This document shows positions 16,179 through 24,384 of a stretch of DNA of 64,000 nt, piece by piece. Made by a program: the position numbers and the translations under genes. The stretch's first letter is position 1. Each line of letters starts with the position of its first letter. The notes under the pieces are model-generated. The model searched no databases. It was given only the letters and a program-made list of their open reading frames with translations, and was not told the DNA's origin. Origin of the DNA: an uncultured Pseudomonadota bacterium (GTDB taxonomy: Bacteria > Pseudomonadota > Gammaproteobacteria > Burkholderiales > SG8-39); contig CAIKRR010000038.1 of assembly GCA_903829815.1 (NCBI GenBank), positions 1 to 64,000 of the forward strand. The letters run 5' to 3'.

Positions 16179-17681
16179 GTGACGCTCGCGCGGTCGCGGC
16201 TTTTCTGGGTCGGGGTTCTGTACCTCGCCGAGGGGTTGCCTTTCGGCATCTTCTTTGATGTGTTGCCGGTGTGGTTCCGGCAACAAGGCGTCGACTTGCG
16301 CGCCATCGGCGTGCTGAGTCTGCTCGGTCTGGCCTGGACGCTCAAGTTCCTGTGGGCACCTGCAATCGACCGCTACCGCAATCACCGTCGGTGGATGGCG
16401 GCGGCCGACCTCGTGATGGCAGCGATCATGGCGGTCTTTGCGCTTGCCACGGCTGCACCTGCCTGGGCCTTCGGGCTGATCGGTCTGTTCACTCTGGCTT
16501 CGGCGACGAATGACATTGCCATCGATGGCTACACGATCGAACTGCTCGACGAGCAGGAAATGGGTCTTGCCAACGGTGTGCGCAATGGCATGTATCGGGT
16601 CGGCATCATCGGTGCTGGCTCGGCCCTGGTGCTCTCCAGTTGGGTGAACTGGCAGGTGGCTTTTCTTGCCTGCGCGGCCGCCCTGGGTATCACGGCGCTC
16701 ATCATGCTGCTGGCCCCGCCCGAGCGGCTCGTGAAAGCCGTGCCGATGCTCTCTGCCGGGCAGGAACTGCGTTCGATTGCCCGCTCACCCCGAGCCTGCT
16801 CCTGGTTGATGGTGTTCGTGCTTGCAACCATCTGGCTGATCGATCGGGTGACCCACTGGTCGCAGCGCATCGAGCATTTCTGGTTCCTGGCGGTCGGCGT
16901 GGCCCTTGCGGCGGGTCTGGGGCTGCTGTCGGCGGGCGCGCTGCTCGGGCGGCAGCGCCCACTGGGTGGCCAGGCATCGGCGGCCAGTGGCTGTGCCGGC
17001 GCGCTGGCGGATACCCAGGGCAAGGGCAAGCAGCGCGGGCCGCTCTTCGGGGCCTTGTTCGATCTGCTCGAGCGGCCCGGCATCCTGCCGGTGATCGCAT
17101 TCGTCCTGCTCTACAAGCTCGGTGACGCGTCGATGGGTTTCATGGTGAAGCCCTTCTGGGTCGATCGAGGTTTCAGCGCGGCCGAAATCGGGATGGTCTC
17201 GGTGAATATCGGGCTCGCACTGGCGATTGCCGGCGGGTTGGTCGGGGGTTGGTACACCGACCGAGCCGGCATCGGACGTGCGCTCTGGGTACTTGGCCTG
17301 GCGCAGGCGCTGTCCAATCTTGTCTACGCGGGCGTGGCGTGGTTCATTCCGGCCGGGGCTGATGTTGTGGCTTCGCATCGTGTGCTCATCTATGCCGCCA
17401 GCGCGTTCGAGTCGTTTACCGGGGGTCTGGGCTCGGCTGCCTTTCTGGCCTTTCTCATGGCCATCGTCGATCGGCGACGCTCGGCGGCCGAGTACGCGCT
17501 GCTCTCTTCCATCTTTGCCTTCTCCCGTTCGATCGCGGGTTGGGCCAGTGGCTTTGGCGCCTACGAATGGGGCTACGCAGTCTATTTTCTCCTCACCTTC
17601 GGACTGTCGTTTCCGGCCTTCGTCTTCCTGCCCGCCGTCTGGCGCATGTTGCCTTCGCACGATTCACCCTCCGGGCGGTGA
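16179..17681 (+). CDS. ampG: AmpG-family muropeptide transporter (MFS)
   Basis: A 500-residue major facilitator superfamily protein close to AmpG, which brings anhydromuropeptides from the periplasm back into the cytoplasm for cell-wall recycling. The N-terminal YLAEGLPFGIFFDVLPVWFR and GLAWTLKFLWAPAIDRY are typical of the family. About 12-14 membrane segments can be followed, with a long cytoplasmic loop in the middle. It starts with GTG 11 bases after metW, so it may share that transcript. AmpG-like proteins with other substrates exist, so the substrate is a family inference. Confidence 0.88.
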   Translation: MTLARSRLFWVGVLYLAEGLPFGIFFDVLPVWFRQQGVDLRAIGVLSLLGLAWTLKFLWAPAIDRYRNHRRWMAAADLVMAAIMAVFALATAAPAWAFGLIGLFTLASATNDIAIDGYTIELLDEQEMGLANGVRNGMYRVGIIGAGSALVLSSWVNWQVAFLACAAALGITALIMLLAPPERLVKAVPMLSAGQELRSIARSPRACSWLMVFVLATIWLIDRVTHWSQRIEHFWFLAVGVALAAGLGLLSAGALLGRQRPLGGQASAASGCAGALADTQGKGKQRGPLFGALFDLLERPGILPVIAFVLLYKLGDASMGFMVKPFWVDRGFSAAEIGMVSVNIGLALAIAGGLVGGWYTDRAGIGRALWVLGLAQALSNLVYAGVAWFIPAGADVVASHRVLIYAASAFESFTGGLGSAAFLAFLMAIVDRRRSAAEYALLSSIFAFSRSIAGWASGFGAYEWGYAVYFLLTFGLSFPAFVFLPAVWRMLPSHDSPSGR

Positions 17682-17718
17682 GGGTCAGAGTCCCCCACGG
17701 ACCTGCTCGATCGCGCTC

Positions 17719-17913
17719 CTACAGCATTCGTGCTACCAAGGCCGCCGCCAGCGACAGCAGCAGCGTGGTGGTTACGGGCAGATAGATGTTGCGCCGGCCG
17801 AGTCGAAAGGAGAAATCGCCCGGCAGTTTTCCCAGGCCGAATCGTTGAAGTGCCGATGACAGCCCCGAGACGAAGATGAGCGCGATGACGGTGGTGACGA
17901 TCCACTTCAGCAT
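17719..17913 (-). CDS. DUF2905 small membrane protein
   Basis: A 64-residue protein with two hydrophobic helices (about residues 3-22 and 47-63) around the conserved loop LGKLPGDFSFRLGRRNIY, which identifies DUF2905. The function is unknown. I use the ATG at 17913, which gives MLKWIVTTVIALIFVSGL at the N-terminus; the frame is open upstream but reads as low-complexity. It is convergent with ampG and divergent from the GST gene. Confidence 0.85.
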   Translation of the reverse strand: MLKWIVTTVIALIFVSGLSSALQRFGLGKLPGDFSFRLGRRNIYLPVTTTLLLSLAAALVARML

Positions 17914-17999
17914 GAGGCGGCTTGCACGGTGTCTGGTTCCTTGGCTTGGTGGCTTGGGGCTAAACTGGTGCCCGGTTTCATGCCACGCGGAGCACTGCA

Positions 18000-18617
18000 A
18001 TGATCGATCTCTATACCTGGGGCACCCCGAACGGGCGCAAGGTCTCCATCATGCTCGAGGAATGTGGTCTTGCCTATCAGGTCCACAAGATCAACATCGG
18101 TACCAACACCGAGCAGTTCACCCCCGAATACCTTCAGATCAATCCCAACGGCAAGATCCCATCGATCGTTGACAGTGATGGCCCCGGCGGACAGTCGGTG
18201 TCGGTGATGGAGTCCGGTGCCATCCTCATCTACCTGGCCGAGAAGACCGGCCGTTTCATCCCGGCTGCACCGCTCGTGCGAATCGAGTGCATGCAGTGGC
18301 TGATGTTCCAGATGGCCTCGGTCGGACCGATGTTCGGTCAGTGCCACCACTTTCTGCGCGCGGCCAAGGAGCCGGTACCCTATGCGATCGATCGCTACGT
18401 GAGGGAAAAGGACCGGCTCTATGGCGTGCTCGACCGGCGCCTGGGCGAAGTGCCCTTCCTTGCGGGTGAGTATTCGATTGCCGACATGGCGACCTGGCCC
18501 TGGGTGGCTCGTCATGAATGGCATCAGACCGATCTGGCCAATCATCCCAATGTGCGCCGCTGGTTCGAGACGATCGGTGCGCGCGAGGCCGTGAAGCGCG
18601 GCATGCTGGTGCCCTGA
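18000..18617 (+). CDS. glutathione S-transferase (YfcG/YghU-like, Nu class)
   Basis: The 205-residue protein has an N-terminal thioredoxin-like domain with YTWGTPNGRKVSIMLEECGL, in which T9 and N11 occupy the positions that bind glutathione in YfcG. EYLQINPNGKIPSIVD and MESGAILIYLAEKTGRF follow, then an all-helical C-terminal domain. Nu-class enzymes bind oxidised or reduced glutathione and show disulfide-bond reductase activity. This fits the presence of gshAB elsewhere in the window. It is divergent from DUF2905 and convergent with the MidA-like gene. Confidence 0.93.
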   Translation: MIDLYTWGTPNGRKVSIMLEECGLAYQVHKINIGTNTEQFTPEYLQINPNGKIPSIVDSDGPGGQSVSVMESGAILIYLAEKTGRFIPAAPLVRIECMQWLMFQMASVGPMFGQCHHFLRAAKEPVPYAIDRYVREKDRLYGVLDRRLGEVPFLAGEYSIADMATWPWVARHEWHQTDLANHPNVRRWFETIGAREAVKRGMLVP

Positions 18618-18635
18618 TAGGCCGCCGTCGTCGCC

Positions 18636-19895
18636 TCAGCCCAGTCGGGCCAGGCGATTGCCCGCGGCAAAGGCGGGCAGCGCGCCGCGCCAACCCTTGG
18701 CGAAGCCGATAACCTTGAACAGTTCGCCCATTTCGGCAGGTGAGATCAGCCGCTGGGCGGCATTCGATTGCGGCAGGTAGTGCAGGGCGTCGGTGGCCGG
18801 TGTCTGCGCCAGAATGTCGGTGAGCCCGCCGGCAATCAGGAAATGCGCCTGCGAGGTGTAGCCGAGCAGTTCACAACCGGCGGCATCGACCGCATCGGCG
18901 ATTGCGGTGAAGTCGACATGGGCCGTGATGTCCTGCAGCCCGGGCCAGCGCAGCACATCGTCATGCGCACGGTGCCGGTAATGACACATCAGCGTGCCTT
19001 CGCTGCGCTGCGGGTGAAAGAACTCGGCGCCGGGAAATCCGTAGTCGATGAAAAGGCACACGGCCTGATCGAGGTGGCCCGCAAGGGCGCGCACGAAGCC
19101 GCAGGCGGCCAGACCCACTTCGCTGGTGTAGCGCTCCTCGAGCGGACCGAGCCGATGGCCGATCGCGGTCGCTGCAGCGCGCAAGGTCTCGGGCGTGCCG
19201 GCATCGAAAGGTCTGAAGCTCATCTGCAGGTCGCCGTGCGGATCATCGGCCAGATGCGTCGGGCCCCCGATGAGACGCGATACGCCACCGCGCAGCACCG
19301 TGCCATCGGGTTGCCAGCAGAGTCGCTCGACCGGCATGGCGTCAAGCACCTCGTTGCCGATCACCACGCCCCGGAACGCGGGCGGCAGGCCGTTGAGCCA
19401 GCTCACGCGCTCGATCAGGTGCGGGACGGTCCGTGTGAGGGTATCGCGCTCGCGCTCGCGCAGATCGGCGCTGACTTCGAGGATCTCGTAGCGCTCGGGC
19501 AGTGCGTCGAGCCGTTCGAGTTCGCCCAGCAGGCTGGCCGCCAGCGCACCGCTGCCAGCACCCACTTCGAGGATCGCAGGCAGTCCCTCGAGCAGGAGTG
19601 GCGCGATGATCCGCGCCAGGGTCTGGCCGAACAGCGGGGTCGACTCCGGGGCGGTGGTGAAGTCGCCTGCTGCCCCCAGCTTGCGTGCGCCTGCGCTGTA
19701 GTAGCCAAGCCCCGGCGCGTACAGGGCGAGGTCCATGTACTGGCTGAACGGTATCCAGCCCCCGGCCTGATCGATGGCTGTCTCGACGGCACGGAGCACC
19801 TGCTGACTGTGCGCCAGCGCCTCGGCGGAGGGGGCAGGCAGGTCGTTTGCCGGGACGGAAGTGGGAGCGACAGGCATCATGGCATCATGGGTCAT
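18636..19895 (-). CDS. MidA/DUF185-family SAM-dependent methyltransferase
   Basis: The 419-residue protein belongs to the COG1565/MidA (NDUFAF7-like) family. Conserved segments include GGWIPFSQYMDLALYAPGLG, YYSAGARKLGAAGDFTTAPE and the SAM site LLEGLPAILEVGAGSGALAA. VVIGNEVLDAMPVERL and FIDYGFPGAEFFHP also fit. The eukaryotic relative methylates an arginine of a complex I subunit, and the bacterial substrate is unknown. Several in-frame ATGs near the 5' end make the exact start uncertain by up to six residues. It is divergent from the pteridine reductase-like gene. Confidence 0.9.
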   Translation of the reverse strand: MTHDAMMPVAPTSVPANDLPAPSAEALAHSQQVLRAVETAIDQAGGWIPFSQYMDLALYAPGLGYYSAGARKLGAAGDFTTAPESTPLFGQTLARIIAPLLLEGLPAILEVGAGSGALAASLLGELERLDALPERYEILEVSADLRERERDTLTRTVPHLIERVSWLNGLPPAFRGVVIGNEVLDAMPVERLCWQPDGTVLRGGVSRLIGGPTHLADDPHGDLQMSFRPFDAGTPETLRAAATAIGHRLGPLEERYTSEVGLAACGFVRALAGHLDQAVCLFIDYGFPGAEFFHPQRSEGTLMCHYRHRAHDDVLRWPGLQDITAHVDFTAIADAVDAAGCELLGYTSQAHFLIAGGLTDILAQTPATDALHYLPQSNAAQRLISPAEMGELFKVIGFAKGWRGALPAFAAGNRLARLG

Positions 19896-19942
19896 TCGCG
19901 TAGAATGGACAAGTCAGCCTTCTGGCCTTTAGCAGAGCCGTC

Positions 19943-20683
19943 ATGTCCGAGCAGGTGGTCCTCATCACAGGTGCCGCGCGTCGTGTCGGCGCTGCTACTG
20001 CGCGTGCTTTGCATGCGAATGGGGCGCGTGTCGTCCTGCACTACCGACAGGCGCGCGACGAGGCAGCGCTGCTGGCGGCCGAACTCGAGGCGCTGCGCGC
20101 CGGGTCGGTTGCGCTGGTCGACGGTGACATCCTCGATATCGATCGGTGTGCAGCCATCGTCGACGAGGCTGCCGGTGCGTTCGGCCGTCTCGATGCCCTG
20201 GTCAACAATGCCTCGAGCTTTTATCCGACCGCCATCGGCTCGATCACCGCACGCGAGTGGGATGACTTGGTCGGTACCAATCTGCGGGCCCCCCTCTTTC
20301 TGGCCCAGGCGGCCGCTTCGCATCTGCGTGAAAGTCGCGGCAGCATCGTCAATATCGTCGATATCCATGCCTTGCAGCCCTTGCGTGGCCATGTCGTCTA
20401 CACCCTGGCCAAGGCCGGCCTTGCCGGCCTGACCCGATCGCTCGCGATGGAACTCGCACCCCACGTGCGCGTCAATGGCGTCGCCCCCGGGCCGGTCATG
20501 TGGCCGGATGGTGCCGGGACCTTCGAGACCGCCGAATGTGATCGGGTTGTCGCGCAGACTCTGCTTGAGCGCGCCGGGAGCCCGCAGGACATTGCCCGCA
20601 CCGTGGCCTTTCTCATCAATGATGCGCCCTACATCACCGGCCAGATCATCGCCGTCGATGGCGGTCGCAGCATCTACCTCTAG
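19943..20683 (+). CDS. pteridine reductase-like short-chain dehydrogenase (FolM/PTR1-like)
   Basis: A 246-residue SDR with the NADPH-binding TGAARRVGAATARALHANGA, where RR fits NADPH preference. The catalytic YxxxK is VYTLAKAG. Thirteen residues before this tyrosine, where classical SDRs have serine, the sequence has aspartate (IVDIHALQPL), the arrangement known for PTR1-type pteridine reductases. It probably reduces dihydrobiopterin or dihydromonapterin/dihydrofolate (family inference). The gene ends directly at the start of ttcA, so the two form one unit. Confidence 0.87.
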   Translation: MSEQVVLITGAARRVGAATARALHANGARVVLHYRQARDEAALLAAELEALRAGSVALVDGDILDIDRCAAIVDEAAGAFGRLDALVNNASSFYPTAIGSITAREWDDLVGTNLRAPLFLAQAAASHLRESRGSIVNIVDIHALQPLRGHVVYTLAKAGLAGLTRSLAMELAPHVRVNGVAPGPVMWPDGAGTFETAECDRVVAQTLLERAGSPQDIARTVAFLINDAPYITGQIIAVDGGRSIYL

Positions 20684-21664
20684 GTGGAGCGGCACGTGCC
20701 CGAGCCGACCCTGGCCGTGTCCTCTGCGGCGCCACTCTCCGCTGCCCTGATCGTGCCCGCCAGAGCCCAGGCAGCGCCGCAAGCGCCCGGCCCGCGCGAG
20801 CGGCGCACAGCCTTTGAAGCCAACAAGCTCGAGCGTCGCTTGTGTCGTCTGGTGGGCCAGGCCATCAATGACTTCGGCATGATCAGCCATGGCGATCGCG
20901 TCATGGTGTGCCTGTCGGGAGGCAAGGACAGCTACGGCCTGCTCGACGTATTGATGAAACTGCGCGCGCGCGCCCCCATCCAGTTCGAGATCATCGCTGT
21001 CAATCTCGATCAGCGGCACCCCGGATTCCCGGCTGATGTACTGCCGCGTTATCTGGAGGGTCTGGGCATTCCGTGGCGCATCGAGGTGCAGGACACCTAC
21101 TCGGTCGTCAAGCGGCTGGTGCCCGAGGGACGCACGATGTGCTCGCTGTGCTCGCGCCTGCGCCGTGGGGTGCTCTACCGGGTCGCGAGTGAACTGGGTG
21201 CCACGCGCATCGCGCTCGGGCACCATCGCGATGACATCATCGAGACCTTCTTTCTCAATCTCTTCTACGGCGGCAAGCTGAAGGCCATGCCGGCCAAGCT
21301 GCAGTCAGACGATGGTCGCCACGTGGTGATCAGGCCGCTGGCCTATGTCGAGGAGGCCGACCTCGAAGCCTGGGCGGGTGTGCGTGGTTTTCCGATCATT
21401 CCCTGCGACCTCTGTGGCTCGCAGGAGACCTTGCAGAGAAAGCAGGTGAAGGCGATGCTGCAGCAATGGGAGCGACAGCATCCGGGGCGGGTACAGACCA
21501 TCTTTCGCAGCCTCTCCAACGTGAGCCGATCGCACCTGCTCGACGGTGCCTTGTTCGATTTCATGAACCTTGCCCCCGATGGCGTCGCGCGCGCCGAGGG
21601 TGACCGCGCGTTCGATCCGCCCGAGGATCACGCCCTGCCCTCATCGGTGCCCGATACCGATTGA
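20684..21664 (+). CDS. ttcA: tRNA 2-thiocytidine synthetase TtcA
   Basis: TtcA thiolates cytidine 32 of certain tRNAs, using an Fe-S cluster and ATP. The PP-loop motif is [16 protein letters not shown]. The cysteine pairs [10 protein letters not shown] and CDLCGSQ supply cluster ligands, and [20 protein letters not shown] is the characteristic central motif. The 326-residue form starts at a GTG immediately after the upstream stop codon; a GTG four codons later is an alternative. The first 40 residues are Ala/Pro-rich and not conserved in the family. Confidence 0.95.
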   Translation: MERHVPEPTLAVSSAAPLSAALIVPARAQAAPQAPGPRERRTAFEANKLERRLCRLVGQAINDFGMISHGDRVMVCLSGGKDSYGLLDVLMKLRARAPIQFEIIAVNLDQRHPGFPADVLPRYLEGLGIPWRIEVQDTYSVVKRLVPEGRTMCSLCSRLRRGVLYRVASELGATRIALGHHRDDIIETFFLNLFYGGKLKAMPAKLQSDDGRHVVIRPLAYVEEADLEAWAGVRGFPIIPCDLCGSQETLQRKQVKAMLQQWERQHPGRVQTIFRSLSNVSRSHLLDGALFDFMNLAPDGVARAEGDRAFDPPEDHALPSSVPDTD

Positions 21665-21829
21665 CGGCAGGCTCTCGCCCTCAGGTTGCAAATCGCCCTT
21701 GCGCGGCCTAGGATCGATGCTGGATCGTCGACAGACAGTCAGACCGCTGTCTCCTGGCGAACCTTGCACGACACAAGAACGATAAAAAGGGCAGCGCCTC
21801 GCACGCGAGCCCGACCGGGAGGAGACACC

Positions 21830-22387
21830 ATGACAGTCGATCGTCGATCGATGCTGAAGGGTGCTGCGCTGGGCGCGTTTGCGTTCACTGTCGGCGGCAC
21901 CCAGACCTGGCTCACCTTGCGTGAAGCCTATGCCCAGGCTGTTCCCCTGCAGGTACTCACGGGGGCCGAGCGCGCTGCGCTCGAGGCGCTCGGTGACACC
22001 CTGCTGCCCGGTGCGCGGGAAGCCGGCATCGCCCTCTACGTCGACCACCAGCTGTCGGTCGATCCCGGGCAGTGTCTGCTTGCAGCGCGTGCGGCCAACG
22101 TGCCGCCGCCCGTCACCAACTTCTATCGGGCCTGTCTCGGGGCGCTCGATCGTGCGGCCACAGCCGCTCACGGTCAGGTCTTCGCAGCCCTGAAGGCTGA
22201 CGAGCAGGTGAAGTTCGTCGACCAGATGCGCCAGAAGGTGCCCGAGGGATGGAGCGGACCGCCATCGCCCTTCTTCTACCTTCTGGCCCGGATGGATGCC
22301 GTGGACGTGGTCTACGGCACTGTCGAGGGTTTCGAGCGGCTGGGCGTGCCCTACATGCCGCATGTCATGCCAACCCGCAAGTGGTGA
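21830..22387 (+). CDS. gluconate 2-dehydrogenase subunit 3-like, Tat-exported small subunit
   Basis: The 185-residue protein has a twin-arginine signal of the form DRRSMLKGAALGAFAF followed by an AQA cleavage site near residue 38. The mature part resembles the small subunit (subunit 3) of membrane-bound GMC dehydrogenases such as gluconate 2-dehydrogenase. That subunit chaperones the flavoprotein subunit and carries it through the Tat system. The GMC gene starts four bases after its stop, which supports a functional pair. An upstream ATG at 21686 is ignored because it would bury the signal. A GGGAGGAG site precedes the chosen ATG. Confidence 0.82.
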   Translation: MTVDRRSMLKGAALGAFAFTVGGTQTWLTLREAYAQAVPLQVLTGAERAALEALGDTLLPGAREAGIALYVDHQLSVDPGQCLLAARAANVPPPVTNFYRACLGALDRAATAAHGQVFAALKADEQVKFVDQMRQKVPEGWSGPPSPFFYLLARMDAVDVVYGTVEGFERLGVPYMPHVMPTRKW

Positions 22388-22391
22388 GATC

Positions 22392-23969
22392 ATGGCCAAT
22401 CATGAGAAGGTCGATGCAGTCATCGTCGGTGCAGGCCCGTCGGGCCTGATGCTCGCCGCCCGGCTTGCCGAGGCGGGGCGCAAGGTGGTGGTACTCGAAC
22501 TGGGCCCGCCCTGGGAGCCCGAGGACCTCGTCAGTTCGCAGATCTGGTCGCGCCGCCTGAAGTGGTTTGGTGCCAATCAGCTCGAGGGCAGGAACCCCGT
22601 CGCCCATAATTTCAACTCGGGGTGGGGTGTCGGTGGCGCCGTCATCCACCAGTACGCCAACTGGCCGCGGTTGCACGAGGAAGACTTTGCGGTGAAGTCA
22701 GGCTTTGGCGTCGGGCTCGACTGGCCCTTCGGCTACGACGAGCTGCGCCCCTGGTATGACCGCATCCAGAACGAACTGGGCATCTCCGGTGACCATGTGC
22801 AGGAAGTGTGGCGGCCGGCCGGTGCGCCCTATCCGATGCCGCCGGTGAAGGTCTTTCCGCACGCGCAGAAGGTCGCCGAGGGTTTTGCCAGGCTGGGCAT
22901 CCGCACCGCGCCGGCGCCGGTGGCGGTGAACAGCGTGCCCTTCAAGGGGCGGCCAGCCTGTGTCTATGACGCCTGGTGCGATGCCGGATGCCCGATTGGT
23001 GCGCTCGTCAACACCTTTACCAGCTACTTGCCCGAAGTGCGCAAGTACGGTGCCGAGATCAGGCCCTACAGCAATGCCCTTCGGGTGCTCACCAACGAGA
23101 AGGGCGATCGTGCGACCGCGGTGGAGTATGTCGACACGCGCACCCGTGAATCTCATGTGCAGCATGCCGATCTGGTGATCCTGGCGGCGTTCACCAGTCA
23201 GAACCCGCGCCTGCTGCTCAATTCGGCCAACGCCCGTCACCCCGCGGGCCTCTCGAACCGCAATGGGCTGGTGGGCCGGCACATCATGACGCACGTCGGG
23301 GCAGGCGTCTTCGGCATGATGGATGAGGATGTGCAGAACCACATGGGCCTGTCGGCGGCCCAGCTCATCTCGCAGGATGGTTATGCCAAGTCGCAGCGGC
23401 GCGATTTCATCGGCAGCTACACCTGGATGATCGGTGCAGCCAACAAGCCCAACGATTTCACCGGCCTTGCCAACACCCAGGTGCCGCTTTTCGGGGCTGC
23501 CCTGCATGACTACATGAAGCGGGCTGCGCGCGGTCTGGTGAAGATGGGTGCGGTCATCGAGGCGCTGCCCAATCCGGACAACCGCGTCATGCTGTCGGAT
23601 CGGCGTGATGAGTTCGGCATGCCCATTGCCCGCATCGTGCACAGCCTCGATGAGCATGCGCTGAAGCTCTTTGCGCATGCCCGTGAGGAGGGTCTGCGCA
23701 TCATGCGTGCCACCTCGGCCAAGGAGGTCTGGTCGCCTCCCGGCCCGCCGCCTCTCCTGCACTTCACCGGAGGTACGCCGATGGGCAAGTCGGCGGCCGA
23801 TTCGGTGACCGACAGCTACGGGCGGGCGCATGAACTGGCCAACCTGTACGTCACCGGGGCGGGTCTGTACCCGACCGAAGGCGCGGTCCATCCGACCTTC
23901 ACCCTGCACGCGCTCACCTTGCGGACGGCCGACCACCTCGTGCGCAACTGGGGTTCGGTCGTGGCCTGA
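22392..23969 (+). CDS. GMC-family FAD-dependent dehydrogenase, large subunit
   Basis: The 525-residue protein starts with the FAD-binding motif VDAVIVGAGPSGLMLAARLA and ends with the GMC C-terminal motif TGAGLYPTEGAVHPTFTLHA, which carries the catalytic histidine. It lacks its own signal peptide, as expected if the Tat-type small subunit at 21830 exports it. Relatives oxidise gluconate, sorbitol, fructose or other alcohols in the periplasm and pass electrons to a multiheme cytochrome c. No such cytochrome gene is adjacent here. The substrate is not predictable. Confidence 0.9.
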   Translation: MANHEKVDAVIVGAGPSGLMLAARLAEAGRKVVVLELGPPWEPEDLVSSQIWSRRLKWFGANQLEGRNPVAHNFNSGWGVGGAVIHQYANWPRLHEEDFAVKSGFGVGLDWPFGYDELRPWYDRIQNELGISGDHVQEVWRPAGAPYPMPPVKVFPHAQKVAEGFARLGIRTAPAPVAVNSVPFKGRPACVYDAWCDAGCPIGALVNTFTSYLPEVRKYGAEIRPYSNALRVLTNEKGDRATAVEYVDTRTRESHVQHADLVILAAFTSQNPRLLLNSANARHPAGLSNRNGLVGRHIMTHVGAGVFGMMDEDVQNHMGLSAAQLISQDGYAKSQRRDFIGSYTWMIGAANKPNDFTGLANTQVPLFGAALHDYMKRAARGLVKMGAVIEALPNPDNRVMLSDRRDEFGMPIARIVHSLDEHALKLFAHAREEGLRIMRATSAKEVWSPPGPPPLLHFTGGTPMGKSAADSVTDSYGRAHELANLYVTGAGLYPTEGAVHPTFTLHALTLRTADHLVRNWGSVVA

Positions 23970-24063
23970 GGCGCGCTCTCGGCGGCGGCGACCGGGGACG
24001 ATACGTCAGCCATAAATCGTTGATTCACAACAAATTTGAGGTGAGTCAGGGTGGTCAGTTCAG

Positions 24064-24092
24064 TTGTCAGGAAGATACTGGCAGGCTACACT
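24064..24092 (+). promoter_or_regulatory. candidate sigma-70 promoter
   Basis: TTGTCA (24064-24069) and TACACT (24087-24092) are separated by 17 bases. This places a transcription start near 24099, about 25 bases before the ATG of the HTH segment at 24124. It is the best-spaced -35/-10 pair I noticed in the window. Confidence 0.6.
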
Positions 24093-24123
24093 GGCCGGCT
24101 ATCGTTGCAAGAAGTCCCGCCGA

Positions 24124-24384
24124 ATGGCCAGCTGCGCCGAACGCCTCGTCGAAATCTTTGGTTCCCAGGCAGAAGTTGCGCGTGCGCTCCGGCTCGATCG
24201 TGCGGTCGTCAACAACTGGATGAAAGCCGGCTATATCCCGGCCCGATGGGCGATGCAGATCGAGACCCTGTCGGAAGGCCGCATCCAGTCGCAGGAAGTG
24301 CTGCACGAGGCGCAGCGCGCCAAGCCGGTACGGGTCAAGTCCCGGCCCGATGATGACCCGTTGTCCCTGACAGGAGATTCAAGC
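24124..24384 (+). CDS. Cro/YdaS-like HTH domain reading in frame into the aminotransferase
   Basis: Codons 1-87 from the ATG at 24124 encode a helix-turn-helix domain of the Cro/YdaS type: CAERLVEIFGSQAEVARALR, then VVNNWMKAGYIPARWAMQIE, then a short basic linker. There is no stop codon before the aminotransferase ATG at 24385. If this domain is translated from its own start, the product is a 501-residue HTH-aminotransferase fusion. A promoter lies directly upstream, and a weak AAGAAG ribosome site precedes the ATG. A lost stop or frameshift that joined a separate small regulator gene is the alternative. Confidence 0.6.

Noticed and set aside
21665-21829. Small upstream gene before the Tat subunit
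   Set aside because: The frame from 21686 is merely continuous with the Tat protein; it has no ribosome site and no conserved sequence. An AGACAG/CTGTCT inverted repeat here is too short to call.
23970-24063. AT-rich stretch after the GMC gene as a second origin-like or operator region
   Set aside because: It is under 100 bases, has no DnaA box and is better explained as the upstream part of the promoter at 24064.
24064-24123. Start of the HTH-aminotransferase frame at 24064
   Set aside because: This codon overlaps the -35 promoter element; translation must begin downstream of the likely transcription start near 24099.
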